Source: Gliomastix tumulicola (taxonomy: Eukaryota; Ascomycota; Sordariomycetes; Hypocreales; Bionectriaceae). Taken from it: DNA of 64,000 nt. The notes under the pieces were generated by a model. That model saw nothing but the letters and a program-made list of their open reading frames with translations, did not search any database and was not told the origin of the DNA. The stretch's first letter is position 1; every line of letters starts with the position of its first letter. A program made the translations under genes and the position numbers. The DNA lies in NCBI GenBank assembly GCA_001599755.1, contig BCHX01000004.1, positions 3,100,001-3,164,000 of the forward strand, written 5' to 3'. This document shows, piece after piece, positions 23,316 through 32,901 of this stretch.

Positions 23316-24488
23316 TTATTGCGTATCGTCAGGTGGTTCGTCCCACGATTTCTTGCCGTTTCTCTTCCGCGGTGCTGTCTGGCCCCCGACAAAGTGCAGG
23401 GTCCAGTTCTTGACCGTCCGCGTCTTGTCTCTCTGGGGATCGCGACGGGCGTCGAAGTTCTTGGCCAGGTCTCGGGTACTGTACTGGCCGCCGCCATCTC
23501 GCCTCCAGAGCAGCGAGATCTTGGTCATGTCTTTGCGGAGGCTCTGGCCGTAGACCTTGTCCCTGAACACATGCAAGGCGACATTCTGCAGCAGCACGAC
23601 ATCCTGAAGCCGCAGGTGACTGATGCTGCTTCCTGCCACTGCGTTGACAGGGATCCAGAAGGTGATGGCAAAGCCGGATTTCGTCTCGTCCCCGACCAGG
23701 ATCTCGACGAGGGACATGTTCCTCCCCCACCTGGTGGTGATGGTGCGCGGCTGGGCGATAGAGATGATACCTACTATCAGGTTGACGGTGACGGTCTGCG
23801 GGTTGAGGGCTATGATGTGGCGAGCTGGTGGGATATCCTCGAGGTCAGATAGGTGAGGGGACACCGGTGGCGGGGCCTGTACAACGGCGCTTGGTCCGTC
23901 ACCATTCCCATGGGAAGAGGTCGAAGTTGCAAAGGATATATCCGATGTCGTAAGCTCTGAGATATCCCAGCTACCCTGTTGAGACGGAGAGACAGCCGAA
24001 GGGTCGTGCAGTGCCAAGGACTGTTCACAGAACTGCGTGAACGTGTCAGTGGTGCCCTCTTGGGATGAGACGGCTGCGCCATTCTCGATTTCGGCAGCGA
24101 TCTCTGCTGTAGTGAAGAAGCCATCACTCGAAGCCGGAGCCTGAATATTGTGATTTTCGGAGAAAAAGCCCGTGGTCGTAGGCAGTGGTTGCCTCACGAG
24201 GGGAAGCACTCGCCATGGAGGGAGGACAGGGGCTGATGGCGGTGGCTGGGATGGAGATGCATCGTGCTCCAAGCCCATGAATTGGCAGATCGAGGCATCG
24301 AAGTGGGATATCGTCGACGATTCCAAATTGACCTCTGATGCCGCGGGCGCCCCCGTCAGGAGGATCACCTTGGGAGACATTTGGCGATGCTTCACGATGT
24401 TGACGTCGAAATGCATTGCTTGGCCAAGTTTACAGCAGGCAGAGTGCTGACTAATTAAGTCAGGCAGGTCGATCTGCCAAACTTCCAT
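23316..24488 (-). CDS. Uncharacterised protein with OB-fold-like C-terminal half
   Basis: A single open frame. The first ATG is 24488 (390 residues); ATGs at 24416 and 24380 are also possible, and the last has the better fungal start context (CCAAATGTC), giving 354 residues. The N-terminal half is Pro/Ser/Thr-rich and likely disordered. The C-terminal half has alternating strands: QTVTVNLIVGIISIAQPRTI, MSLVEILVGDETKSGFAITFWIP, LRLQDVVLLQNVALHVFRDKVYGQSL, MTKISLLWRR, then a basic end. The order (strand, DET turn, FW strand, GDVVLL-like strand, short final strands) is that of RPA/Stn1/SHLD2-type OB folds. By pattern I infer nucleic-acid binding. I cannot name a characterised orthologue. Confidence 0.75.
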   Translation of the reverse strand: MEVWQIDLPDLISQHSACCKLGQAMHFDVNIVKHRQMSPKVILLTGAPAASEVNLESSTISHFDASICQFMGLEHDASPSQPPPSAPVLPPWRVLPLVRQPLPTTTGFFSENHNIQAPASSDGFFTTAEIAAEIENGAAVSSQEGTTDTFTQFCEQSLALHDPSAVSPSQQGSWDISELTTSDISFATSTSSHGNGDGPSAVVQAPPPVSPHLSDLEDIPPARHIIALNPQTVTVNLIVGIISIAQPRTITTRWGRNMSLVEILVGDETKSGFAITFWIPVNAVAGSSISHLRLQDVVLLQNVALHVFRDKVYGQSLRKDMTKISLLWRRDGGGQYSTRDLAKNFDARRDPQRDKTRTVKNWTLHFVGGQTAPRKRNGKKSWDEPPDDTQ

Positions 24489-24873
24489 CAGCGGCTGAAA
24501 TGAACGCCCCACCCGATAGGTACTTGTGTACTTCCCAGCGATGCCGAGGTACTTTACCTGTACAACATCTTCAAGCCGGCAAGCTGCTGCATCGGCCGTC
24601 CTTCAGGATGTCTCTCATTAATAAAGGTCCAATGTAACATCCCAAGACCCTGCATCTCGTCTCGTTTTGTCTTGTCTCGTCCTCCGCCACGTGCAGTTCC
24701 AATCCGCCGTGCATCTTCAAATTGTTTCCCCAATCTCTCACCCATTGTGTGAGTGAGGGAGTGAGTGAGTGAGACGGCTCTCCCGGATATCCCGTCCGGC
24801 AGCAACCACTAACTACTACTAGTAGTAGCCTGAGCTTGTCAGCTCACCGCATACCTCACCCTGATCAGTCACA
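24489..24873. promoter_or_regulatory. Divergent promoter with a 16-bp perfect palindrome
   Basis: 385 bases between divergent ATGs. A GAGT/GAGTGAGT run lies near 24745-24770. The sequence CTACTACTAGTAGTAG at 24813-24828 is a perfect palindrome, 45 nt above the hydrolase ATG. Confidence 0.5.
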
Positions 24874-26248
24874 ATGTCGTCCCCATCGCTATTCGACGTC
24901 AGGGAGCACACGATTGACGCCGCTTACATCCGGGAATACGCCCGCGCCACGTCCAGGGCCCAGGACGACAGCCTCGTGCAGCACGTCAAGCAGTACATCC
25001 CCCGGGACAACAGGAATCCGCAGAAGGGGGACGTGACGCTCATCGGCGCCCACGCCAATGGCTTCCCCAAGGAGCTGTATGAGCCCCTGTGGGAGCACTT
25101 CTACCTAGAGCTCCGGAAGCAGGGCGTCCGCATCCGCCAGATCTTCATGGCGGACGCCGCCTGGCAGGGCAAGAGCGGCATCCTGAACAAAGACAAGCTC
25201 GGCAACGATCGTATGACAACCTCCCCCTTTTTGTTTTTTCTGTTGGTGAGCCCCTGACTGACAGTACCAAACAGCCAGCTGGCTGGACTACATGCGCGAC
25301 ATCGTCAAGATGATCGACGTCTTCCGCCCGCCGCCGCCCCTCCTCGGCATCGGCCACTCCTTCGGCGGCGCGGCCGTCGTCAACGCCGCCCTCTTCAACC
25401 CGCGCCTCTTCACCGCCGTCGTCCTGCTCGACCCGGTCATCAGCCGCTACGCCTCCACGCCCGGCGAGATCAAGGACAGCCCCGCGGCCGCGAGCATCTA
25501 CCGGCGCGACGTCTGGCCCAGCCTCGACGCCGCGGAGGCGTCCTTCCGCAAGAGCCCCTTCTACCGCGCCTGGGACCCGCGCGTGCTGGACCTCTGGTTG
25601 AAGCACGGCGTCGTCCCCGCGGCCGCGGCCGCGACGCACGGGGCCGGGGCCGGGGCCGAGGCCGTGGCCCTCGCGACGACCAAGCACCAGGAGGTGTTCA
25701 CGTACCTGCGCCCCAGCTGGATGGCCTTTGACGCCGCGGGCAAGGTCTTCCAGGACCGCAGCGCGACGCCCGACCTGGCCCCCTCGTTCGAGGGCCCCGG
25801 CGGCCGGTTCAACCTCACCTGGCCCTTCTACCGCGCCGAGCCCACGTCCACCCTCACCAAGCTGCCCAACCTCCGCCCGGCCGCCTTCTACATCTTCGGC
25901 GGCACGAGCAACCTCTCGCCCGAGGAGTTCCGCGAGGAGAAGCTCAGCAAGACAGGCACCGGCGTCGGCGGCAGCGGAGGGAGACCCGCCGGCCGCGTGG
26001 ACGGCGTGACGGACGACAAGGCAGGTCACCTCATCCCGCTCGAGATCCCCGGTTTCTGCGCCGAGAAGGCCGCCCCCTGGATCAAGGGCGAGCTGGACAG
26101 GTGGTGGGCTGAGGAGAGGGAGTACGAGGCGTGGACGCGCAAGTCCCAGACGGAAAAGACATCCATCTCGGACGAGTTCGCCCGGTATGCTGGGAGACCT
26201 GATGGAAAGGCCGTCAAGAAGGTGTCGAAAGACAAGGCCAAGCTGTAG
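24874..26248 (+). CDS. Peroxisomal alpha/beta hydrolase (Lpx1/AKT2-like, 'toxin biosynthesis' family)
   Basis: Exons 24874..25210 and 25275..26248 give 436 residues. VTLIGAHANGFPKELYEPLW holds the oxyanion segment (HANG), IGHSFGGAAVV is the nucleophile elbow (Ser), and GHLIPLEIPG carries the catalytic His. The C-terminus ends in AKL, an SKL-type PTS1, so a peroxisomal location is likely. The family includes yeast peroxisomal lipase Lpx1 and Alternaria AKT2/AFT2-type hydrolases of host-selective toxin pathways, but most members sit outside such pathways. No toxin genes adjoin it here, so a general acyl-hydrolase role is more likely. Codon use is strongly G+C-biased, and a low-complexity Ala/Gly run (AAAAATHGAGAGAEA) is present. 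Confidence 0.9.
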
Positions 26249-26862
26249 ATAGATGGCCTGGCACAGTCTCGTGTTTAAGAGAGAGCGATACCTTAGACGG
26301 ACGAGTCTTCATGATCTTCACCCCAAGTTATTCATAAACGGACCTCACATTGCAAAATAGACAGAACAATTGAAATCGCTGGGTCAATTCCGTTATCGAA
26401 ATCCACCAAATTAGTGACTCGCTACTTGCTATTACATACCCTCTCTCTCTGTCTTTCCAGCCAGCCCCCGAGCTCCGTCCACCAAGACATGCGTAGAGGT
26501 AGAGGTAGAGGTAGAGGTGGCAATGAAAAGCCATGTGAGAGATAGTAAAACAAGATGAAGCCCACAAGCAAAATCAGTTTCAGTGAGAAACGCCGCTGCC
26601 TGTCGCTTTTTCCTGAACCGCCTTTTCATCATACCCAATATCCTAAGCCGTCACGTAATCCGTAGCACAACCGAACCCCGTACATAAGCCGCCGACCTGG
26701 ACCTGGAGACAGGACAGGACAAGACAAGACAAAACAAGACAAGACAAGACAAGACAAGAACGATACAAAAAGAGGAGACATCCGAGCAAGCGGGTGGTGA
26801 GCGGACAAAGTACCCCCAAGACCAAGTCTCAGCACGCTCTATCTAGCGTGCGTTGGCTGTGG
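26249..26862. other. Convergent spacer with simple repeats
   Basis: 3' flanks of the hydrolase and Argonaute. It holds a GTAGAG hexamer x4 (26493-26516) and a pentanucleotide ACAAG/ACAGG tract (26708-26759). No gene is seen. Confidence 0.5.
26708..26759. repeat. Pentanucleotide (ACAAG)n tract
   Basis: About ten AAGAC-type units with a few AGGAC or AAAAC variants, about 100 nt past the Argonaute stop codon and so possibly in its 3' UTR, where the mRNA would read CTTGT repeats. Confidence 0.85.
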
Positions 26863-29800
26863 CTAGATGTAGTACATGCTGTCCTTGAGGCTCTCGTGAA
26901 TGACGACAGAACCCACAGGCGACTCATCACGAGCACGAGGACCGCTAGCCTGGCTCTGATTGTCGTCAACGTCGAAGTGATGAGGGCGGTGCAGACGAGC
27001 TCGCTCGCACACTATGTCGGCGTAGTAGGCAGGAGGACAGATGCTGATAGCCTTGGTGGCTCTCCCAAAGAGATAGCACATCTCATGGGTCAGTTTCTCC
27101 AGCTCATCTGCAGCCCTGTTCTGGAACTTGGACCGGAAGATGTCATCCCGGAGGACGGTGTAGTGAGCAGGCCGGGCCGTGCCCTGCAGAGCCGCATGTG
27201 CCGTGAGGTAAAAGTCCCAGTACCTAGCTTGGGTTACGTCACGGTCGACAATGGTTCCGCACTCGATGTTGCCAGACCTGCTCTCCTGTCCGCGCTGGGC
27301 AGGATAGAAGCGTGTCTGGTGGCGCTTGACGGACACGATGATGGTGAATTTGGGCATCGTCCCGGCAGGCGTGTACTTGAGCGCACAAGCTTCCTTGATC
27401 CGGGGCAGCTCGTCCTCGAGTACTTTCTTAAACTGGCCCTCCGAGACGCCATCGCGGAAGATGATGATGTTCTCCGGGAGAGGCTTCCGGACAGTCGTCC
27501 TTCCACCCTCCCATCGGGTCAGGCACGCCTTGAAGCCCCCCACGAGCTGCTCATCCAGCATCTCCTGCTTCGCCGCCTGCTCCCAGACGGTCGATGGCCA
27601 CTGTCCAAGGTCCTTGTCGACGCTGGAAACGATGCCAACCAGACTGGGAGGCAGGGCGCCGGCTTTGTCTTTGCCGCCACCGGGCAGGTTTGTCGGGTGG
27701 GTGACATCGTATCCGACAACCATGGTCTTGCCATCTCGGATCAGGGCAACGTCCTGAGACAGCTTGTGGTTCACGCCGCCCGCCTTGAGGTTCCACTTGA
27801 GCAAGACGTTGGAGAAGTAGGGGGCCTTGAAGTTGCTTCGGGCAAACTTGCTCTCCACGATGCAGCTGGTATGGATGCCAAAGGTGCAGTCGCCCAGTGT
27901 CTTGATCATGCCGTAGGCGCCGTCCTTGTCCTCGACGGGGCTGAAGATGAACAGGAGGAACTTGATCTGGTTGGTCTGAGCCCACTTGAACTTGTTGGTG
28001 AGGGCCTGTTCAAGATCTGCGGCGTTCTGGGACCGGATTTCCTCCAGGCGATTGACAGGCTGACCCAGCTGCATGCCCATCTTGCCGGCCGTCTGGACAA
28101 ACTCCTCAATGTTGTCCCTGGTGACGAGACCCTGGCTCCTGTACGAGGAGATCTGGAAGCAGGCCCAGCGATCGATCCTGGCTCCGCGGAAGACTTTGAC
28201 GTTGCTCATGTTCCACGAGCCGTTGGCCGGCCGCATCGTCGATCCCCTGCCACCGCCGCCGTACAGGATCGTGGGCGCTTCCAGAACCCGGGCGTGGATA
28301 GCGAGGAGCTTCTTGTCAACCTCGACGCCGAAGCTCGCCGGGATGCCGTTGTCAATGTGCAGCAGGCTGCGCGACACGCTCTCCAGGATGGCGGCGTTCT
28401 CCCTGGGCAGCTTGCAGGCATGCAGGAGCATGTTGGACGTCTCGGGAGCAGTCAGCTTGGCCTTGACTGCCTGGCCGGGCAGAATGTCGATGACCTCGGC
28501 AGGGAAGAAGACGGGCTTGCTCAAGTTGCCCACGTTGGCCACGGGATAGTTGCCCAGGGTCATGTTGTACTTTCGCTTGAAATGGTCGGCCACAGAGACG
28601 TAGCGCCCCTGGCCAGACTCCTCCTGAAGCCAGAACTTGATGTGACTCGGTCCGGGATAGTCTCCCTGGCCAGGCGTGATGACAGTAGGATGCTCGTCCT
28701 TGCTGCTCCTGCCATAGTCTCTGCGGGTCACCAATCCGTAGATGGCCTTGTTGCGCTTGATGATCGTGCCCTTGGAGTCCTTGAATCGCACCGAGACGCG
28801 TGCCTTGGCCAGAAGACCAGCGCCCTGCCTGATCAGCCTTGATGCCTGGGGGTCCGACAGGTCCCAGCCGAGGTTATTGAAGACCTTGGTCAAGGGGCCA
28901 GAGACCCGGAACACGCCACACGTGACGTTTGTGTTCAGCAGCAGACGGCCCGTTCCGATGCGCATGGACTGGAAGAAGCCACGAGAGGCCTGGAGTGGGC
29001 GACCGCTGTCCCGCATCAGGGAGCAGACGAAGTCCTGCGGTGTTTGGCCGCCAAAGGGGAAGTAGCGAGCGTTTCCGACCACGCTGATATTGTCAATGAG
29101 GCTTCGAGGATGCGTGCTGAGAATGATATTCAGAGCGTCGACGCAATCGGGGAACCGGGGGAAGGAGTTTTTCTCATGGCCACGGTCTTGGGACGTCAGA
29201 TACTTCTGCAGATCGTCCATCCGCAGCTCGGTCGGGCCGGTGATCCGGACCTCGATGGTGTCCTTGTCGTCGCCGGACTCGCGAGGCAGGTCGATCATGA
29301 GTACATCCGACTCGAGCTTGAGCTTGTCCAGACTGATGAGCTGGGAGCGGTACTCGGTAGCCAGTGCCCTTGTGCCCGGCTTGAAATGGTCCACGACCTT
29401 CTGGATGGTCAGAGCCAGCTTGCGGCCCTTGAGGGTTGTTCCAGCCTTGGGGGGAGGGGTTATCTGCTTGGGCTCAAGGCCGTACCTCCAGAGGACGGGC
29501 ACGTTGACGTTGACCTTGAAGTAGTTGGCCCAGACAGTGACGGGTCTTCCGGCCGTGCCAAACGAGGGTCGGAAAGGGAACTCGTCGTCAGTAGGCTCGG
29601 GTTTCTTGCTGGAGCGGCCCAGGTCGACTTTGCCCATGGCCTTTCCGAGCTGTCCAACCTGGCTCTGGGAGATGACCTTGTTCTCGAGCTGGGTGATGGT
29701 CTGGTCAACGCTCGGTTCACCGTGTCGGCTGCAGCATTTGATGTCAGTTGACAAGCACTCAAGCTAGAGAGACCGGACGGAGCACATACCTCTGGTAGGC

Positions 29801-30064
29801 CTCTAGATCAGCTGGGTTACGGCCGCCGCGGCCGCCTCGTCCACGGCCTCCTCGGCCTCCGCCGTCGCCGCGACCCCGGAAGCCTCCATCGCCGCGACCG
29901 CCACGGAAGCCGCCGTCACCGCGTCCTCCGCGGAAGCCTCCGTCACCACGGCCTCCACGATCTCCGCCGCCGCCGCCGCGTCCTCCTCCGCGTCCGCCCT
30001 GGAACGAGCCGCGATCGCCGCCGCCGCGACCACCACGGCCACCTCGGTTACCTCTGTCAGACAT
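26863..30064 (-). CDS. Argonaute protein (QDE-2-type, RNA interference)
   Basis: Exons complement(26863..29728, 29790..30064) give 1046 residues. Exon 1 is almost wholly RGG repeats, including three units of RGDGGFRGG type, ending NPADLEAYQ. Exon 2 carries the N domain (RPSFGTAGRPVTVWANYFKV), the linker/ArgoL region, PAZ (VADHFKRKYNMTLGNYPVANVG) and PIWI. The slicer residues appear present: Asp in GYDVTHP (near 765), Asp in FRDGVSEGQF (near 850) and His in RPAHYTVLRDD (near 947); a Glu-finger candidate lies in STVWEQAAKQEM. The C-terminus is ...SMYYI, like other fungal Argonautes with aromatic ends. It loads small RNAs and cleaves targets in quelling or related pathways. I cannot tell QDE-2 from SMS-2 by eye. 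Confidence 0.96.
29826..30050 (-). repeat. RGG-encoding minisatellite in Argonaute exon 1
   Basis: Tandem 27-nt-like units encode RGDGGFRGG, flanked by denser GGRGG runs. They give a long Arg/Gly-rich tail, a substrate type for arginine methylation and RNA binding. Copy number is likely to vary between strains. Confidence 0.8.
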
Positions 30065-32901
30065 GGAGAGCCTTGGGTGCGTGTAAGGGGCTCAAGGTGT
30101 CTTCACTCGGCGAGGTGAATGATCAGAATAGTGAATGATGAAATGGTATGATCATAGGCCTATCGGGATAGGACTAGATAAGCTCGGATCTAGCATCGCC
30201 TTGGTTAGCCTTTGGATCGTGCTACTGAGACGGTAGACACTGATGTCTGCCCAGGGCAGGTGGTGTCTATAGGCCGTTCCCAGGAAATGCTCCTATAGGG
30301 AAGCAGCTTCTATAGAGGCTCTCTGAGTTGCACCGTGGAGTATAGACCAATCCACAATGTCCGCCAACAGAGTCACGTACCTTGAGAGGGGAGATATCCA
30401 AAGAAATCAAAAAAAGTAAATGCGTCTGGTGTCTGCTCGAAGCGATGAATCAACGGGCAACCTCGCTGTTGTAATCGCTGTCGTCGATGGTGAGGGAGCC
30501 CAGGAAAGCCCGGCAAGGCCAGAGGAGGCCTGTTGGTTTTTGTGGCCACAGACGGTGCGTGATTGTGCAACCCGTCGGGAGTGACTTCTGGGCTTTCGTA
30601 GGGATAATACAATCAATCAATCAATCAAGTAGTAGAAGAAGAAGAAGAAAAAAATGCGAAGAAATGATAAGTAGTAAGTGTGTGAGATAGAGATGGGTGA
30701 CCAGCTGTGAATAGGTACTAGTAGGTAGAGCGTCGCTGGTTGGTGGTGAGTGTGTGACGGGGGAGGAGGAGAGAAAGACAAGATGGAAGAGTTCCCGGGG
30801 CTCTCAGCTGATTTATAGGCAGTCGGTCGGGACAGAGGGATGGATGGATGGACAAACGGCCGGGGAAGGGGCGGCCAGGGCGTTTGCGATTTGCGAGTTA
30901 CCTTGCTTCTGTCTTCAGCCAGTGACCGCGAGGCAGGCAAGCAGGAAGGCAATCAAGCAGAAGAAGGTGGTGCCGTCTGACAAGTAGTAACTAAAGACAA
31001 GAGCGGGAGAGGGCAGGGGACGCGGGTCTGACAGGTCTAGGCCAGGCGGACTGGCGCGCTCTTTCGTTAGGCGAACGAGCACAATGCCAACCAAACTTCA
31101 GGTTGCTGCAGAGACAACAACACCGCTTTCCGAGAGAAGGAGGCCCTTGGTACGGGCTGAATACAAGATCGGCAAGGCAGACCGTGCTCAGGCTCGGGCG
31201 ACAACGACCAGAGACGCTCACAGCGCGGGTGGACGGGGAAGTACCTGCAGGTACCTGCACATTAATCTCACAGCACACACCTAAGGTACCTCCCGTCACT
31301 TGCAGCAGCTGCGTCATCCGGGGGATCAGTAGTAGTCACAAAGAAGTCACAAAGAGCAGGCTCGGCAAGAGAGGCCAAAAGACACACCAAACGAACACAC
31401 ACCGCCCGTTCGGACTCCTGCAGTAGCGTCGGGCGGATTGAATTGGGCCGGAATGTGACAAAAACCACCCGGCATCAGGTTCGATCTGCTCGGAAGAGCA
31501 AAAAAGAAAAGACGGGCCTAAAGCAGGGGTGAGCAGGCGACAGATACCATCCATCTCCTTGCTGGGTTCTGTCTCAGCGGGTGCCACAGACTGGCCGCCC
31601 AGGACGTGCTAGTAACCCGGAACCTCAGGGAGCAGCTCCTAGTGAAGGTGCTGCCTGGGTACTACTAGGTGGTACATGCTAGCCTCTACGACAGTACCAG
31701 CTGTTTAGTTGCAATTGAAGTCGTCACACGCATAATATCACTCCGTCCAGCCCTGCAACTCAAGATGCAAGCTAACTACCACTCGCTTGGGATGAAATGC
31801 AGCATCCCCCCCCAAATGATCGCCGGCACCAATGCGCGTTCCTACCACTCTATGCGGTGCCAATTGCTCTATCTGCCGGGGTCTCAAATTGAGGGTGTAG
31901 GGCCACGGCAGCTAATTCCGGGATGGAACCCTCCATACTACTCGTAAGTCGCTCCAAGTCACTCACTCACTGCCTTCACTCCAGGTCTCCTTCAACTTCA
32001 CAGCCGCCCGGCTGCATTCTCGTCCGGTGACACAAAGACACTGTCTCAACGGTCACAGGCGGCAAGTTCAGTCGATAGACACGCCACGGGGCCAGCCATC
32101 AGACAGACAGACAGACAGACGGTCAGTCAGCCACCATGGAGCCTTCGGAACAACGCTGCACGTCTCTGGGTCCTTGGGGTCGCACCAGACTGCTGGGCCT
32201 GGATCCCTAGCAGCTGGTCTCCCCCCCCCCTGGCGATGTGACATTGAGCTCTGGACTCACCAAGCGGCAGACATTAGAACTGGTACAGAACGCAGGGGTC
32301 GCTTGTATGGGTGTCACCTGAGTGATTCTGTCCCGTTTCTGCCAACCTCCCACTCATGCATGCATCATGATGCCAGGTGATGCCGCACAAGCGCTAAAGT
32401 CCCATCCATTATCCTCCAATCGCTGAGGACGGTCCGCACTGGTCCTATCATCTCATTTGTTCAGTCGGGGGGGACACAACCCGCTCGCCTCCAGTAGCAA
32501 GTACTCTCAACCGAGTGGTCCTCAGCCACCAGACTGAGACCGCCACCTTCAGTGGACGATTACAGAAACCTGTGCGAGACATGTCTCTCCCTTCCGGTTG
32601 GGCGAGACTGATAAGCCTGGACCCTTGTGCAACGTGAGTGACAGCATCCCAGGAGTCACGACACCGCCAGTCCCTGATTCACAATATTACGGTCAGCATG
32701 TTCACGTAACATAGGACCACCTGCAGGCGGCCGTGTCTCAATGCAACAACCGGAGATTTGATATTGACAGGACAATGGTAGTGAGTGGACTTGTACAGCA
32801 GTGACGGGCGTCCACGAAAAGAGGACAGATGTCATGCACTCAGCCGTCTCTGTAACCGCTCCGATATTACTCCCTGAACACAGACGTAGGGCCGGCCATG
32901 T
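30065..32901. other. Gene-free 2.8 kb: Argonaute promoter/leader and unassigned DNA
   Basis: A minus-strand CTATAAAT at 30811-30818 could be the Argonaute TATA box, implying a leader of about 700 nt. (AATC)n lies at 30610-30628 and a short CAGA/GACA run at 32100-32120. Open frames are short and resemble nothing known. No tRNA or transposon is recognised. Confidence 0.45.
30811..30818 (-). promoter_or_regulatory. Possible TATA box for Argonaute
   Basis: Minus strand reads CTATAAAT, about 750 nt above the Argonaute ATG. A long leader or a 5'-UTR intron would be needed. Confidence 0.35.

Noticed and set aside
21249..26248. Secondary-metabolite cluster suggested by MFS pump plus 'toxin' hydrolase
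   Set aside because: No PKS, NRPS, terpene synthase, P450 or pathway regulator is present; the genes between and around are unrelated.
26794..28842. 682-codon open frame antisense to Argonaute
   Set aside because: It mirrors the PIWI coding region; G+C-biased third positions leave few stops on the opposite strand. No domain is seen in its translation.
30065..32901. Several 60-117 codon frames in the 2.8-kb gap
   Set aside because: No domain or homologous pattern, and mostly alternative start codons.
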